The translations under genes and the position numbers were made by a program. 64,000 nt of DNA from Desulfuromonadales bacterium. GTDB taxonomy: Bacteria > Desulfobacterota > Desulfuromonadia > Geobacterales > Pseudopelobacteraceae. Below are positions 30,711 through 40,530 of this stretch, piece by piece. The DNA lies in assembly GCA_013349325.1 (NCBI GenBank), contig DUZX01000006.1, positions 56,286 through 120,285 on the forward strand. Reading direction: 5' to 3'. Position 1 is the stretch's first letter; the number at the start of each line of letters is the position of its first letter. The notes under the pieces were generated by a model that was given only the letters and a program-made list of their open reading frames with translations, ran no database searches and was not told the DNA's origin.

Positions 30711-31544
30711 ATGATGAAAGAACTTACCCTCGGTTTTTCACCCTGCCCCAACGATACCTTCATATTTTATCCGCTGGTGCATGGTCTGGTCGATACGGGC
30801 GGCCTTGCCTACCGGGAGCGATTGGAGGATGTCGAGACCCTCAATCAGCTGGCGCTTGCCGGTCAGCTGGATGTCAGCAAGGTCTCGTACCACGCCCTGG
30901 GGCATATCCGTAATGATTACGCATTGCTCCGTTCCGGAAGCGCCCTGGGGCGCGGCTGCGGACCGCTGCTGGTAGCGGCTGACAACATCGATCCGGCCGA
31001 CCTGCGCGGCAGGACAATTGCCGTGCCGGGTCGCTATACGACCGCCAATCTGTTGTTACGACTGTTCGCCCCGACACTCGAAAACTTTATCGTCCTGCCG
31101 TTCAATGAGATTATGGATGCCGTGTTGTGCGGCGATGTTGATGCCGGGCTGATCATCCACGAATCACGTTTCACGTATCAGGGTTTTGGTCTTCACAAAC
31201 TGCTTGATCTGGGAGAGTGGTGGGAAGCGGAAACCGGACTGCCGATTCCGCTGGGCGGGATTGTGGCGCGACGCTCTCTGGGTGTGGAAACCATTGCAGC
31301 GATTGAACAGGCCTTACGGTCGGGCGTTGACTATGCCCGCACGCATCCAGGTGAGGCGGCTCACTATATAGGTCAGCACTCTCAGGAGATGAGTGCTGAA
31401 GTCTGTGCCGCCCACATTGGGCTGTATGTCAATGATTTTTCGACTGATCTGGGGGATGAGGGGGTGCGGGCCATATCTTGTCTCTTACACAGAGCCGAAG
31501 AGGCTGGTTATATCCAACCGTCTGCCATGCCGCTTTTTATGTGA
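30711..31544 (+). CDS. mqnD: 1,4-dihydroxy-6-naphthoate synthase (futalosine pathway)
   Basis: Converts cyclic dehypoxanthine futalosine to 1,4-dihydroxy-6-naphthoate in menaquinone synthesis. 277 residues with SPCPNDTFIFYPLVHG near the start, a conserved feature of MqnD, then VSKVSYHALGHI and LIIHESRFTYQGFGL. Two adjacent ATGs; the first has SD GGAG. The partner enzyme MqnB is at 35152, so this organism makes menaquinone by the futalosine route. Confidence 0.92.
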   Translation: MMKELTLGFSPCPNDTFIFYPLVHGLVDTGGLAYRERLEDVETLNQLALAGQLDVSKVSYHALGHIRNDYALLRSGSALGRGCGPLLVAADNIDPADLRGRTIAVPGRYTTANLLLRLFAPTLENFIVLPFNEIMDAVLCGDVDAGLIIHESRFTYQGFGLHKLLDLGEWWEAETGLPIPLGGIVARRSLGVETIAAIEQALRSGVDYARTHPGEAAHYIGQHSQEMSAEVCAAHIGLYVNDFSTDLGDEGVRAISCLLHRAEEAGYIQPSAMPLFM

Positions 31545-31603
31545 TCAAGTGATCGTCCAAAACAGGGTAGTTTTCGGCACCAGTAAAATAAGAGGAGCTA
31601 CGA

Positions 31604-32134
31604 ATGGTTGATCTGAAAGAAAAATGGCAGGGGTGGCTGGCGCTTTCAACCGCAATTATGGCGGTTCTGGCAGCCCTGACGACTCTCTATATGGGGAAAT
31701 ATTCTTCGCGTGCCATCATGTCGCAGGGTCAGGAGAGTGATCAGTGGGCTTTCTACCAGGCCAAGAGTATCAAGGGGCATACCTTTGAAGTCAATCTGAA
31801 AGTGCTGGAGTTACAGTATCAGGCTCAAAAAGGTTTGCCTCCAGAGGTGGCCGCCGAATACCAGAAAACGATGAAAAAATACAGCGATGAGATCAAGCGC
31901 TATGACGGAGAAAAAAAGGAAATCAAGGATAAAGCGGAGGGGATTGCCAAAGTTAAGCTGAAAGCCCAGGAAATGGGGGGAGATTTTGCCTATGCGCTGA
32001 TCTTTCTGCAGATCGCTCTGATGCTTTCATCAATCGCCAGTCTGACCAAGCGGCACTACCTCTGGTACATCGCCCTGATCTGTAATATTGGCTGGCTCTT
32101 CTTCTTTCTGGATGCCTGGCTGCTGTTTTATTGA
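31604..32134 (+). CDS. DUF4337 membrane protein
   Basis: 176 residues. One membrane helix near 12-30, a charged helical middle region likely to be a coiled coil (about 60-125), then two C-terminal helices (about 128-172). The SQGQESDQWAFYQAKSIKGH segment matches DUF4337 proteins. SD AAGAGGAG. Function unknown. Confidence 0.8.
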   Translation: MVDLKEKWQGWLALSTAIMAVLAALTTLYMGKYSSRAIMSQGQESDQWAFYQAKSIKGHTFEVNLKVLELQYQAQKGLPPEVAAEYQKTMKKYSDEIKRYDGEKKEIKDKAEGIAKVKLKAQEMGGDFAYALIFLQIALMLSSIASLTKRHYLWYIALICNIGWLFFFLDAWLLFY

Positions 32135-32215
32135 ACCGCTTCAGATCCGCTGGCGCGGTAGCTATGACACCGAAAAAGACGCCCAACGTGGCAACTTTCT
32201 CGGTGTCAATTTCTA

Positions 32216-32638
32216 TCAGGCGACGTCGTGCCTGGCGCACTCGGCTTTTTTAAGCAATGCGGCGGCAAGGGGATGCTGGTTGTTTTCTGCATACTGGCTG
32301 GCGGTGCTCCCCCCCGGGGTTTTGATAAAGGGGCTGGCGTTGCCATCCAGCAACGCCTGAACCGTCTGATTACAGCCATAGATGGCTGCCAGCATCAGAG
32401 CCGTGTGTCCTTCGTTATCGCGGGCATCGACATCGGCTCCCTTTTCAAGCAGCAGCTTGGCTATGAGCGAATGGCCGTTGGCCGCAGCATAGTGCAGAGC
32501 CGTCTTGCCTTTGCTGCTGCAGGCGGTCACATCGGCACCGCGATGCAGCAGATCCTGAACAAAATCCTTCAGTCCCTCTTTGGATGCACTGATCAGCGGG
32601 GTGTGACCATGCCGGTCTTTAGCATTCACGCTTTCCAT
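32216..32638 (-). CDS. Ankyrin repeat protein
   Basis: 140 residues from the ATG at 32638 (SD AAAGGAGG). Four ankyrin repeats fill it: DRHGHTPLISASKEG, SSKGKTALHYAAANGH, DNEGHTALMLAAIYGC and GGSTASQYAENNQH, each with the TxLxxA core. No signal peptide, so cytoplasmic. A protein-protein interaction scaffold; partner unknown. Isolated gene convergent with the DUF4337 gene. Confidence 0.88.
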   Translation of the reverse strand: MESVNAKDRHGHTPLISASKEGLKDFVQDLLHRGADVTACSSKGKTALHYAAANGHSLIAKLLLEKGADVDARDNEGHTALMLAAIYGCNQTVQALLDGNASPFIKTPGGSTASQYAENNQHPLAAALLKKAECARHDVA

Positions 32639-32804
32639 GTTAAATACCTCCTTTGAGTAACAACGTTTTACCGTATAGCATACTCCCATCCTAAAAACCA
32701 CCGGCGAAATGACACTCAGATGAGCGAAAATGCGCTGATGACATTAAGCACTTGAATCATAGCGCTCCAGACCACTATAATGCGCCCTCCAAGGAGTGAC
32801 TTTC

Positions 32805-33455
32805 ATGAATGTGTTTCAGGCTGATTTCATAAAAAGTGCTGCAAAACCGAAAGACTATCCGCCTCCGGGCCTGCCGGAAGTGGCTTTTGTGGGGCGCTCC
32901 AACGTCGGCAAATCGTCATTGATCAATGTGCTGGCCGGTCGCAAGGGACTGGTTCGCACCAGCTCAACTCCCGGACGGACCCAACTGATCAATTTTTTCG
33001 ATATTAACAGTCTGTTGACGCTGGTCGATCTGCCCGGTTACGGGTATGCCAAGGCCCCCCCCGCACTGCGCAAACAGTGGGGGCCGATGATCGAGGCCTA
33101 CCTGGCTTCGCGCGAGAGCCTGAAAGCGGTCGTGCTGATCCTCGATATCCGCCGCGAGCCGTCCGATGGCGACCTACAGATGCTGCGCTGGCTTGAACTG
33201 TACAATATACCACCGATTCTGGTAGTGACCAAGTGCGACAAGCTCTCAAAGAATGAACAGGCCAAACAGAAAGGGATCATCGCTACTGCCATCAAGCGTG
33301 ACAAAGGGATGTTGCTGCCGTTTTCGGCACTCTCCAAAGAGGGGCGCGACGGTATCTGGAAGGAAATCGGCACGATACTGGAAATTCAATTGGAACCCGG
33401 CGATTCGACTCCGCTCACTGACCGGTCACCGCTGCCACAGGATCAGCACTCATGA
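32805..33455 (+). CDS. engB: Ribosome-assembly GTPase EngB (YsxC)
   Basis: GTPase for late large-subunit ribosome assembly, 216 residues from the ATG at 32805 (SD AAGGAG, 8 bases). G1 [10 protein letters not shown]2 Thr in [11 protein letters not shown]3 DLPGYG, G4 TKCDK and G5 FSALS are all in place. Overlaps folE2 by four bases (ATGA). Confidence 0.96.
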   Translation: MNVFQADFIKSAAKPKDYPPPGLPEVAFVGRSNVGKSSLINVLAGRKGLVRTSSTPGRTQLINFFDINSLLTLVDLPGYGYAKAPPALRKQWGPMIEAYLASRESLKAVVLILDIRREPSDGDLQMLRWLELYNIPPILVVTKCDKLSKNEQAKQKGIIATAIKRDKGMLLPFSALSKEGRDGIWKEIGTILEIQLEPGDSTPLTDRSPLPQDQHS

Positions 33456-34261
33456 AAAAAACAGCAGCAGAGAGCAGTTCAGCACCCATGCCGGACATGC
33501 AGAAGCGTCCCGATACCCGCCGCATCCCGATCTCCAAGGTGGGGGTCAAGGACATCAGCTACCCGATTGTAGTGATGGACAAAAACCGCACCCTACAGCA
33601 TACCGTGGCGCGCATCAACATGTACGTCGATCTGCCGCACCAGTTCAAGGGGACCCACATGAGCCGCTTTGTGGAGATCCTCAACAAGTATCGCGAGCAG
33701 ATCGCCCTGGACAAACTGGAAGCGATTCTGGAGGAGATGAAGTCGCGACTCGGTTCGGCCAGCGCTCACCTGGAGATTCAGTTTCCCTACTTTATCGACA
33801 AAGCCGCCCCGGTTTCCGGCGCCAAGAGCCTGATGGAATACAGTTGCGAATTCAGCGCCTCATTGACCGATTCTCTCGATTTCGTGCTTGGTATCCGCGT
33901 GCCGCTGACCTCGCTCTGCCCCTGCAGTCGTGAGCTGTCACGTTTCGGTGCTCACAATCAGCGCAGTATCATGACAGTACGGGTACGCTACCGTGATTTT
34001 GTCTGGATAGAGGATCTGATTGAGCTGATCGAGCAGTGCGGTTCCAGTCCGCTGTATTCACTGCTCAAGCGTGAAGATGAAAAGTTCGTTACCGAGCAGG
34101 CCTACGAGAACCCGCGTTTTGTCGAGGATATGGTTCGAGAGGCGTATTCACGATTGGCAGCGCAGGAGAAAATTATCTGGTTTTCAGTTGATGCGGAAAA
34201 CTTTGAGTCGATCCATAACCATTCCGCCTATGCTTCGGTGGAGCTGGATCGTCGCTCCTGA
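33452..34261 (+). CDS. folE2: GTP cyclohydrolase IB (FolE2)
   Basis: Type IB GTP cyclohydrolase making dihydroneopterin triphosphate for folate. 269 residues; the metal-site Cys lies in [10 protein letters not shown], and [16 protein letters not shown] and the C-terminal [10 protein letters not shown] are typical of the family. Unlike type IA it can work with metals other than zinc. Coupled to engB by overlap. 145 bases without a gene follow before tRNA-Glu. Confidence 0.94.
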   Translation: MKKTAAESSSAPMPDMQKRPDTRRIPISKVGVKDISYPIVVMDKNRTLQHTVARINMYVDLPHQFKGTHMSRFVEILNKYREQIALDKLEAILEEMKSRLGSASAHLEIQFPYFIDKAAPVSGAKSLMEYSCEFSASLTDSLDFVLGIRVPLTSLCPCSRELSRFGAHNQRSIMTVRVRYRDFVWIEDLIELIEQCGSSPLYSLLKREDEKFVTEQAYENPRFVEDMVREAYSRLAAQEKIIWFSVDAENFESIHNHSAYASVELDRRS

Positions 34262-34407
34262 AAGCCTGATCGGTGACGTTTCAATGTTCTTGCGACCATT
34301 TCCGGTTCTCCTGATATATCAATTGACTACGCAGGACAGGTGTAGTAAAAAGACACTCACGATTAATCGGACTACGTTTGGTCTCTGCGTCACTGCCAAT
34401 TCCCATT

Positions 34408-34482
34408 GATCCCATCGTCTAGTGGTTAGGACACTGGCCTCTCACGCCGGTAACAGGGGTTCGAATCCCCTTGGGATCACCA
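34408..34482 (+). tRNA. tRNA-Glu (anticodon CTC)
   Basis: 75 bases with all arms: acceptor GATCCCA/TGGGATC, D-arm with AGTGGTTAGGA, anticodon stem CTGGC/GCCGG with loop CTCTCAC (anticodon CTC at 34441-34443), T-arm CAGGGGTTCGAATCCCCT and encoded CCA end. Confidence 0.97.
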
Positions 34483-34518
34483 CGTACCACCAGTACTCAA
34501 TCCTGTACAGACATGATC

Positions 34519-35136
34519 ATGAAGAAAGCACTTCTCATTTTTGCCCGTGAACCGCTCCCGGGTCTGGTCAAGACGCGTCTGGCCGCCAGCATCGGCATTG
34601 AAGCTGCCGCCAGCCTCTACGACGCCATGCTACAGGATGTCTTGAGTATCAGTCGCCGGTTAATCGGGGTCGAAACAGTTGTCTTCTGGGCGTGTGATGA
34701 AGAATGTCTGCCACGCCTGGCCGAACGGTACCGCTGTAGCTCCCGCCGACAGCAGACGGGTGATCTGGGGCAGCGCATGCAGGCCGCCTTTGAGGAAATG
34801 TTTGCCAGCGGCTGCGAAGCCTGCTGTATCATTGGCAGTGACTCGCCTGATCTGCCACTCGCCTGTTTGGATGAGGCCTTTATCAGGCTTGCCGACGGTT
34901 CGGCCGATACCGTTTTCGGTCCCTGCCATGACGGAGGCTATTATCTGCTCGGCCTCAGGAAAATGATTCCTTCACTGTTTTCAGACATCAGTTGGAGTAC
35001 GCCCCTGGTTTTTGAACAGAGTCTGACTGCGGCACAGCAGGCCAGTAAAAAAGTTTTCCTGCTGCCGGAGTGGTATGATGTCGATACGCTGGACGATCTG
35101 CACGCCTTACAGCAGCGCCGCCTCTCAGCACAATAA
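34519..35136 (+). CDS. DUF2064/TIGR04282-type glycosyltransferase
   Basis: 205 residues with a nucleotide-sugar transferase (GT-A) fold: LLIFAREPLPGLVKTRLA near the start, then CIIGSDSPDLP with the metal-binding Asp pair, and FGPCHDGGYYLLGL. Proteins of this type have been named for arsenosugar synthesis and also resemble MobA-like transferases; the true donor and acceptor are unknown. Start chosen at 34519 by family pattern; 34513 (MIM) is possible and neither has a good SD. Follows the tRNA by 37 bases. Confidence 0.8.
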   Translation: MKKALLIFAREPLPGLVKTRLAASIGIEAAASLYDAMLQDVLSISRRLIGVETVVFWACDEECLPRLAERYRCSSRRQQTGDLGQRMQAAFEEMFASGCEACCIIGSDSPDLPLACLDEAFIRLADGSADTVFGPCHDGGYYLLGLRKMIPSLFSDISWSTPLVFEQSLTAAQQASKKVFLLPEWYDVDTLDDLHALQQRRLSAQ

Positions 35137-35151
35137 AACAGAGGAAATCCT

Positions 35152-35916
35152 ATGAAACCGATACTTGTTATAGCTGCGGTGCCGCCGGAAATTGAGCTGC
35201 TGGAACATTCTTTGGGGCATTCCGGCCGAATATCGGGTGGTGGTTTTGACTATATCGAAGGGACGCTCAGCAACCTGGGACTGGTTGTCTGTGCAGCCGG
35301 AGTCGGCAAGATCAATGCTGCCGCTGCAACAGCTGCCATGCTCGAACGTTATCGCCCACAGCTGGTGATCAATACCGGTTGCGCCGGAGCGTATCCCGGC
35401 AGCGGCCTGGAAATCGGTAATCTGGTGGTAGCCAGTGAAGAGCTGCTGGTGGATGAAGGTGTTATCATACAGGACGGCTGGCAGGATCTGAGCTACATGC
35501 GCTTGCCGGCCGTTGATCATGCCGGACGGCACTGTTACAACACGGTGCCGCTTTCGCGCCGTGCAGCGGAAAAGGCGATGCAGCTGGCCGACAACTATGG
35601 TGTATCGTTGACACGCGGTCGTTTTGCGACCGTTTCTACCTGTAGCGGCACAACGCTACAGGGGGTGGCGATCTCACGGCGCTGGAATGCGCTCGTCGAA
35701 AATATGGAGGGGGCAGCGGTGGCCCAGGTCTGTCTGCGCTACGGGGTCGATTGCCTTGAAATTCGCGGTGTCAGCAATCAGGTTGAGGAACGGAATCTGA
35801 AAACGTGGAATATTCCGGCTGCCGTAGAAGCGGCGCAGCGTTTTGTACTGAAGTATCTGGAAGAGATGGACCGTCCCGACCTCTCGATGATCCCGCAGGC
35901 GGTGCCTGAACTGTAA
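35152..35916 (+). CDS. mqnB: Futalosine hydrolase
   Basis: Nucleosidase of the MTA/SAH phosphorylase family that releases hypoxanthine from futalosine in menaquinone synthesis. 254 residues; INTGCAGAYPG, catalytic-type VENMEGAAVAQVC and RGVSNQVEERN are visible. A plain MTA/SAH nucleosidase was considered, but the RGVSN-x-V-E ending and the mqnD gene in the window favour MqnB. SD AGAGGAAA. 15 bases after the glycosyltransferase gene. Confidence 0.9.
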   Translation: MKPILVIAAVPPEIELLEHSLGHSGRISGGGFDYIEGTLSNLGLVVCAAGVGKINAAAATAAMLERYRPQLVINTGCAGAYPGSGLEIGNLVVASEELLVDEGVIIQDGWQDLSYMRLPAVDHAGRHCYNTVPLSRRAAEKAMQLADNYGVSLTRGRFATVSTCSGTTLQGVAISRRWNALVENMEGAAVAQVCLRYGVDCLEIRGVSNQVEERNLKTWNIPAAVEAAQRFVLKYLEEMDRPDLSMIPQAVPEL

Positions 35917-35948
35917 GGTCAGCTCACCCTGAAAATCGCCAAGTGTAT

Positions 35949-36368
35949 TCATCCCCATGGATTAAAAACTCTTGCCTGGCAGCGCTCCAGATCCTTCACG
36001 TTGCGGGTAACCACAACCAGCCCATGCGCTACTGCTGTCGCTGCAATCAGAGAGTCCATCACCGGAAGACTCACTCCTTTTTGTTCAGACACTCCCTGCA
36101 TCCTTCCCCAGATCAGCATAACTTCCCTGTCAATATCAATCATCCGACCAGTAAACCGCAGGTCAAGGTCATGTTCAACCCACGCCTGAAGTTCCTCTCT
36201 TCTGGCACTGACAGGTAGTTTGCTGATTCCCTTCTGCAATTCCCCGATGGTAAGGATACTCAGGAAAAGGCGCTGTTCATCCTGTACATCAAGCCAGCGG
36301 ATTACCTCGGGATTGGGCGCTTTTTTGAGTAATTCGGAAATCAGACAGGTATCGAGAAGAAATTTCAC
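35949..36368 (-). CDS. vapC: PIN-domain ribonuclease toxin (VapC-type)
   Basis: 139 residues, single PIN domain: acidic residues of the metal site in LLDTCLISELL (Asp6), TIGELQKGI and PVMDSLIAATA (Asp) are intact, so the RNase should be active. Start overlaps the antitoxin stop by four bases. Toxin of a type II pair; its target RNA is unknown (characterised VapC often cut tRNA). Confidence 0.9.
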   Translation of the reverse strand: MKFLLDTCLISELLKKAPNPEVIRWLDVQDEQRLFLSILTIGELQKGISKLPVSARREELQAWVEHDLDLRFTGRMIDIDREVMLIWGRMQGVSEQKGVSLPVMDSLIAATAVAHGLVVVTRNVKDLERCQARVFNPWG

Positions 36369-36646
36369 AACTCTACCTCGCGAGGCGGATCTGTACTGCG
36401 ACTAACAACCAGATCAACGCCGTGCAGGGGAGATTGCTCAAAAAACGCGGACAAACCGATCTTTGGCAATGTCAGTTTCCGGTATTCCTCAAATGAGACA
36501 ACAACCGCTGCAGGTTTGCCTCGTAATGTTATGGTCTGCGCCCCCTCATGAATCGCAGAATCTATCACCTGGCTAAGGCGGTTCTTGGCCTCCTGAAGCT
36601 GCCACTCCTTGTCGTGGTACAGGCGTACCGATTTATGTGCTTTCAT
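36365..36646 (-). CDS. Phd/YefM-type antitoxin
   Basis: 93 residues from the ATG at 36646 (SD AAGGGAG). WQLQEAKNRLSQVIDSA and LRGKPAAVVVSFEEYRKL are the Phd/YefM DNA-binding core; the C-terminal ~35 residues should bind and block the PIN toxin encoded downstream. Expected to repress its own promoter. First gene of the pair. Confidence 0.9.
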   Translation of the reverse strand: MKAHKSVRLYHDKEWQLQEAKNRLSQVIDSAIHEGAQTITLRGKPAAVVVSFEEYRKLTLPKIGLSAFFEQSPLHGVDLVVSRSTDPPREVEL

Positions 36647-36850
36647 ACAGCTCCCTTTTTTAAAGCTAGACTGGCTAGATATAAAAATAGCATGTATTTC
36701 GGCGGCGTTCAATATCCCTGTTTACCTCTGGTTACAGTTTCAGGCGCAGGCTGCCAGCTTTGATTGTTCGTAATGGCATTTTCTCGGATTATTATATGGT
36801 TTTGTTGAGGGGAATACAGATGGAGTTAATTACCGGAATGAACAGGCATC

Positions 36851-36877
36851 AAAAAAAGGCCGGGTTTCCCCGGCCTT
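36851..36877 (-). terminator. Terminator after the periplasmic binding protein
   Basis: On the minus strand AAGGCCGGG-GAAA-CCCGGCCTT followed by TTTTT, about 50 bases after the stop of the binding-protein gene. Strong. Confidence 0.88.
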
Positions 36878-36924
36878 GGCACAATGCTGCTATGAATATA
36901 ACTGGATTATCCGCACATCGCTCT

Positions 36925-37695
36925 CTATTTGATAAATGCTTTGCCTTCGCCGAGAATGAAATCAGCCAGCTTTTGAACTTTGGCAGATGGTTTGCCGATC
37001 GTCAGCATGATAATCGGGCTTGATTTCATCGGCTGGGTTTCAACCGCTTTAACCGATGCGTCAATCATGGCTGAAGGGAGAAAACCGATCGAGTCGGGGT
37101 TGGAGGTGATGTTCTGGCGCAGGTCAGCGGCGTTGGAGGCATCCAGGGTGTCAATGGCGATTTTTTTGCCGCCGAGGAATGTTTTAGCAAAGACCTCGTT
37201 GCTTCCCGGGCTCAGGTTGCTGACGACACAGAGAATTGCCGAGTCCTTGCCGCCGACATCTTTCCAGTTGGTTACCTTGCCGGTAAAAATCCCTTCCAGC
37301 TGCTCTTTGGACAGCTTTGTCACCGGGTTGGCGGAGTTGACAATCACCGCATAATTGGCCGGTTCTGCCAACTTGATGACATTCAGGCTTTCTATCGAGT
37401 TTTTGAGAGCAATTTTGTCTTTCTTGATGTTGCCGACCAACTCTTCAAACGTGTGCCCCGCAGTGGCCACTTCAGCATCACCCGCATCAAGTTTCTGCAA
37501 CGCGATCTTTGAGCCGACGGCAGTGGCGTTGAGAGTGATGCCGGTTTTCTTCTCAAAAGCGGCTTTGACCGGATTAATCACGGTGGAAATTGATGTTGAA
37601 CCTCCGATCAGGGTGATGCTTTCTGCGGCGAGTGCCATTGATGCTCCTGCCGCGAGTGCTGCCATGATTCCAACTGCTGTGATTGCTCTTTTCAT
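36925..37695 (-). CDS. Solitary PstS-like periplasmic binding protein
   Basis: 256 residues with signal peptide (cleavage near ALAAES, about 23). PBP-like domain of the phosphate-binding type (GGSTSISTVINPVKAAFEKK; GIFTGKVTNWKDVGGKD; GSNEVFAKTFL). Genuine PstS proteins are usually longer and sit with pstCAB, which are absent here. It lies 29 bases downstream of an MCP gene on the same strand, with SD CAGGAGG. I infer it may deliver a ligand signal to that MCP; the ligand (phosphate, another oxyanion) is unknown. Confidence 0.85.
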   Translation of the reverse strand: MKRAITAVGIMAALAAGASMALAAESITLIGGSTSISTVINPVKAAFEKKTGITLNATAVGSKIALQKLDAGDAEVATAGHTFEELVGNIKKDKIALKNSIESLNVIKLAEPANYAVIVNSANPVTKLSKEQLEGIFTGKVTNWKDVGGKDSAILCVVSNLSPGSNEVFAKTFLGGKKIAIDTLDASNAADLRQNITSNPDSIGFLPSAMIDASVKAVETQPMKSSPIIMLTIGKPSAKVQKLADFILGEGKAFIK

Positions 37696-37724
37696 CGATG
37701 TTTCCTCCTGTAGTGTGATGTTTC

Positions 37725-40175
37725 TTATAACCTGAACCAGCCGACCATCTGCTGTAGATCTTTTGCAAGTTTGGCAAAGCTCTCAGATGTACCTTTGATC
37801 TCGACAACCGACACGGTCAACTGGCGGGTTACGTCATTGATGCCGACCATGGTACGATTGACATCCTCAGCGGTGGCGGATTGTTCTTCGGTCGCGGTTG
37901 CGATGGTCTGTACCATACTGAACACCTGCTCGACATGCTCTACGATGTCACCCATTGACGTAAGTGTCCCATCTATATGCCCGATGATACCTTCAATTGC
38001 CGTGCGCTGCCTGTTCATAATGCTGACCGACGAATCCACCTCCTCATGCATATCCTTAACGGTACGGCTGATCTCGCTTGATGACTCGATAGTGCGATGG
38101 GCCAACTGGCGTACGCTGTCGGCGACAACGGCAAAGCCGCGCCCCATTTCACCGGCGCGGGCCGCCTCGATGGAGGCGTTAAGCGCCAGAAGGTTGGTCT
38201 GGTCGGCAATGTCTTTGATCATCTCGACAATTTCGTTGATCGCTTCCGATTTAGTCCCGAGTGCCTCGGTTTTTTCTGCCGACTGGCGCACAATGTCAGC
38301 AAAAGCATACATCTCCCTGGATGTGACATCGAGAGCTTTCTGTCCTTCCAGCGCAATCTGTTTCATACGGCCGGCGGAATCGGAAGTGTTGATGGCGTTA
38401 CTGGAGACATCCTGGATGGTCTGAACCATTTCGGTCATGGCGGTTACCGTTGTTTCAATGCCGTCGGTTTGAGTCTGGGAGTTCCGTTCCAGTTCATTGG
38501 CAGTGGAGGCTAACTCTTCAGAGCTGCTGGCAACGGTTGAAGTGGTGTCGCTGATACGTCTCACCATATCACGCAGATTGTGCACCATCTTCACCATGGC
38601 GCCTTGTACCTGACCAAATTCATCATTGCTCTTTTTAATATCGCGGATGCGGAGATTGCCCTCGGCAACACTCTCTGCCACCTCCACAAGAGACGTGAGC
38701 GGATGAATGACCGAACGAAAGCTCCATACACCGAAAAAAGTGCCGACGATTGCGGCGAAAGAGCCGATTGCAATCAGTAGAATGATGCTGCTCTTAACCA
38801 TTCTATTAACAGAGCCGATCGCTTTTTCCTGATCACCTTTTGCAGAGCTGACACTCTCCTTACCTTTTTCTGCCTGTTTGAGTACTACCGCCCGCAGTTT
38901 ATCGCCCGCCTTTGCCGCTTGATCGGTGGCGGTCAGGTGCTTTTTGAGGGCGGTAATAATACCGTTTGCTGCATACAGGTCTGTGCGGACCCCCGCTAAA
39001 GCTGTTGATGCACCCCTGAGATTTTTTAGCTCCTCTTTTGCGTTGAGCTTGGTCAATGCCTTTTCAACTGCGGCGGCGCGCTCGGCCATTCTGGTGAAGA
39101 GAATGCGGATTTCCGTATCAAGCTTATCGATCTCAGCGGTCGATTCCAGTGTAAACAAACGATTTGTCTGCCCCTCTATCATCAAGCCGAGCGCAACCAG
39201 CTCCGAGTTGTCGAGCAGAATAGAATTTGCTGCATTGGATTGCCCGTAGATGCTCCCCTGCTTCTGAGTTTCAATGCCGACTTTTTCTCCCGCCAGAGTG
39301 GTTTCCTGATCAAGAGTCAGGTAGAGAGCATTCAGCTTCTCGGAAAGATCTTTACCGGCTTCAAAGGCCTTTGTTTTTGATTCTTCATCTTTTGCTGAAA
39401 GTGCTGCTGTCTGGAGTTTTAAGTACTCAGTCAGTTTATCGGAGACAACTCTGGTGTCTTTTTCAATAGCTTCGTTCTCATTGTGGTAGTCATTTTTGGC
39501 TACGCGCCCAAGCACCGAGTTAATCTTTCCTTTGGCGATCAGAACTGCGGTGTTCTTCTGGGCATTCTGGACGGAAACAAAGATCAACTGAATATCTTTA
39601 ACCAGATTACGCAGCTCTTCTACGCTCCGGAGGCGGGATGAAAAACTGCCGGTATCTTTCATTGCCGCAGCAAAGGAGTTGGAACGCCCGATCTGGAGGA
39701 TGCGGATCCGTTTATCCAGTTCCTTCAGCCGGGTCAATGACTCCTTCATTTTCAGGGCAATTCTGCTGTTGGAATCTGCGGCATCCTTGTCGGTTGTTAT
39801 TCGTTCAAGTGCGGCGGCACACAGTTCCTCTGCGGTCTGAGCCAGCTCATCTGCAGCACCGACTTTACTGCTGCTCATCTCCTCCAGCGCCTGCTGGGCA
39901 CCCTTTACCGTGCCGAGCGATTTGTCGGCCTCGGTTTTAAACCGCGCATACTCTTCCGGTGTGCGGGCGGCATTAACCTTGATCAGATCAGTAATCGCAC
40001 CCTGTAGTTCTTTCTGGAATTCGATTGTTCGAATCTGGTACGGGGTACTTTTCTGGGTCAGATAGGAGAGTTTGTTCTTAATGAAGGTTAGACCGAATAC
40101 ACTGGTAATAACGATCGACCAGATTGCGACGGCACCGATTACCATATTGAGAATGAGCTTGGTTTTTATCTTCAC
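37725..40175 (-). CDS. Transmembrane methyl-accepting chemotaxis protein
   Basis: 816 residues from the GTG at 40175 (SD GGAAGG). Membrane helix near 7-31, a very long periplasmic helical region (about 35-455), second helix at 461-484, HAMP, then a signalling domain with the canonical tip [19 protein letters not shown] (about 659-677) and [13 protein letters not shown]. The ~420-residue periplasmic part is much longer than a standard four-helix bundle (about 150) and may be a double helical-bundle sensor. The next gene encodes a periplasmic binding protein. Confidence 0.93.
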   Translation of the reverse strand: MKIKTKLILNMVIGAVAIWSIVITSVFGLTFIKNKLSYLTQKSTPYQIRTIEFQKELQGAITDLIKVNAARTPEEYARFKTEADKSLGTVKGAQQALEEMSSSKVGAADELAQTAEELCAAALERITTDKDAADSNSRIALKMKESLTRLKELDKRIRILQIGRSNSFAAAMKDTGSFSSRLRSVEELRNLVKDIQLIFVSVQNAQKNTAVLIAKGKINSVLGRVAKNDYHNENEAIEKDTRVVSDKLTEYLKLQTAALSAKDEESKTKAFEAGKDLSEKLNALYLTLDQETTLAGEKVGIETQKQGSIYGQSNAANSILLDNSELVALGLMIEGQTNRLFTLESTAEIDKLDTEIRILFTRMAERAAAVEKALTKLNAKEELKNLRGASTALAGVRTDLYAANGIITALKKHLTATDQAAKAGDKLRAVVLKQAEKGKESVSSAKGDQEKAIGSVNRMVKSSIILLIAIGSFAAIVGTFFGVWSFRSVIHPLTSLVEVAESVAEGNLRIRDIKKSNDEFGQVQGAMVKMVHNLRDMVRRISDTTSTVASSSEELASTANELERNSQTQTDGIETTVTAMTEMVQTIQDVSSNAINTSDSAGRMKQIALEGQKALDVTSREMYAFADIVRQSAEKTEALGTKSEAINEIVEMIKDIADQTNLLALNASIEAARAGEMGRGFAVVADSVRQLAHRTIESSSEISRTVKDMHEEVDSSVSIMNRQRTAIEGIIGHIDGTLTSMGDIVEHVEQVFSMVQTIATATEEQSATAEDVNRTMVGINDVTRQLTVSVVEIKGTSESFAKLAKDLQQMVGWFRL

Positions 40176-40306
40176 TGAGACCTTCCAAAATAAACAGGAG
40201 TGTGTTACGCAGTTGTTATTCGAATCTAAATAAGCGTAATTATATCCATAATACATCAAAGTATCAAGGATCCATTTTAATGAAGTTTGGAGAGGTCATA
40301 GTACGT

Positions 40307-40507
40307 ATGGAAGAGCGGATTAACGAATTGCAAATACGCTACATGCAGCAGGAGATGACTATTGTGGAGCTGAATGACATTGTCTGTCGTCAGGAGCTTG
40401 GTCTGGAGCGATTGCAACGTGATTTTGCTGCACTGAAGGAACAGATGCTCTCCATGTCGCCGTCCGTATCACGCGACGCTGATCAGGAAGTGCCGCCGCA
40501 TTATTGA
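40307..40507 (+). CDS. slyX: SlyX family protein
   Basis: 66 residues from the ATG at 40307: a heptad-rich, Leu-containing coiled coil (MEERINELQIRYMQQEMTIV) followed by a short Ser/Pro tail, the SlyX pattern. SlyX has no settled function. An ATG at 40280 adds nine residues and has an SD AAGGA; the shorter start fits the family, with GGAGAGG eleven bases upstream. Divergent from the MCP operon, convergent with the next. Confidence 0.75.
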   Translation: MEERINELQIRYMQQEMTIVELNDIVCRQELGLERLQRDFAALKEQMLSMSPSVSRDADQEVPPHY

Positions 40508-40530
40508 TAAAACCTGTAATCGTAAAGCAC

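Noticed and set aside
36713..36900. Plus-strand frames upstream of the antitoxin, including one starting MELITGMNRHQ
   Set aside because: They read through the terminator hairpin at 36851-36877 and have no recognisable sequence.
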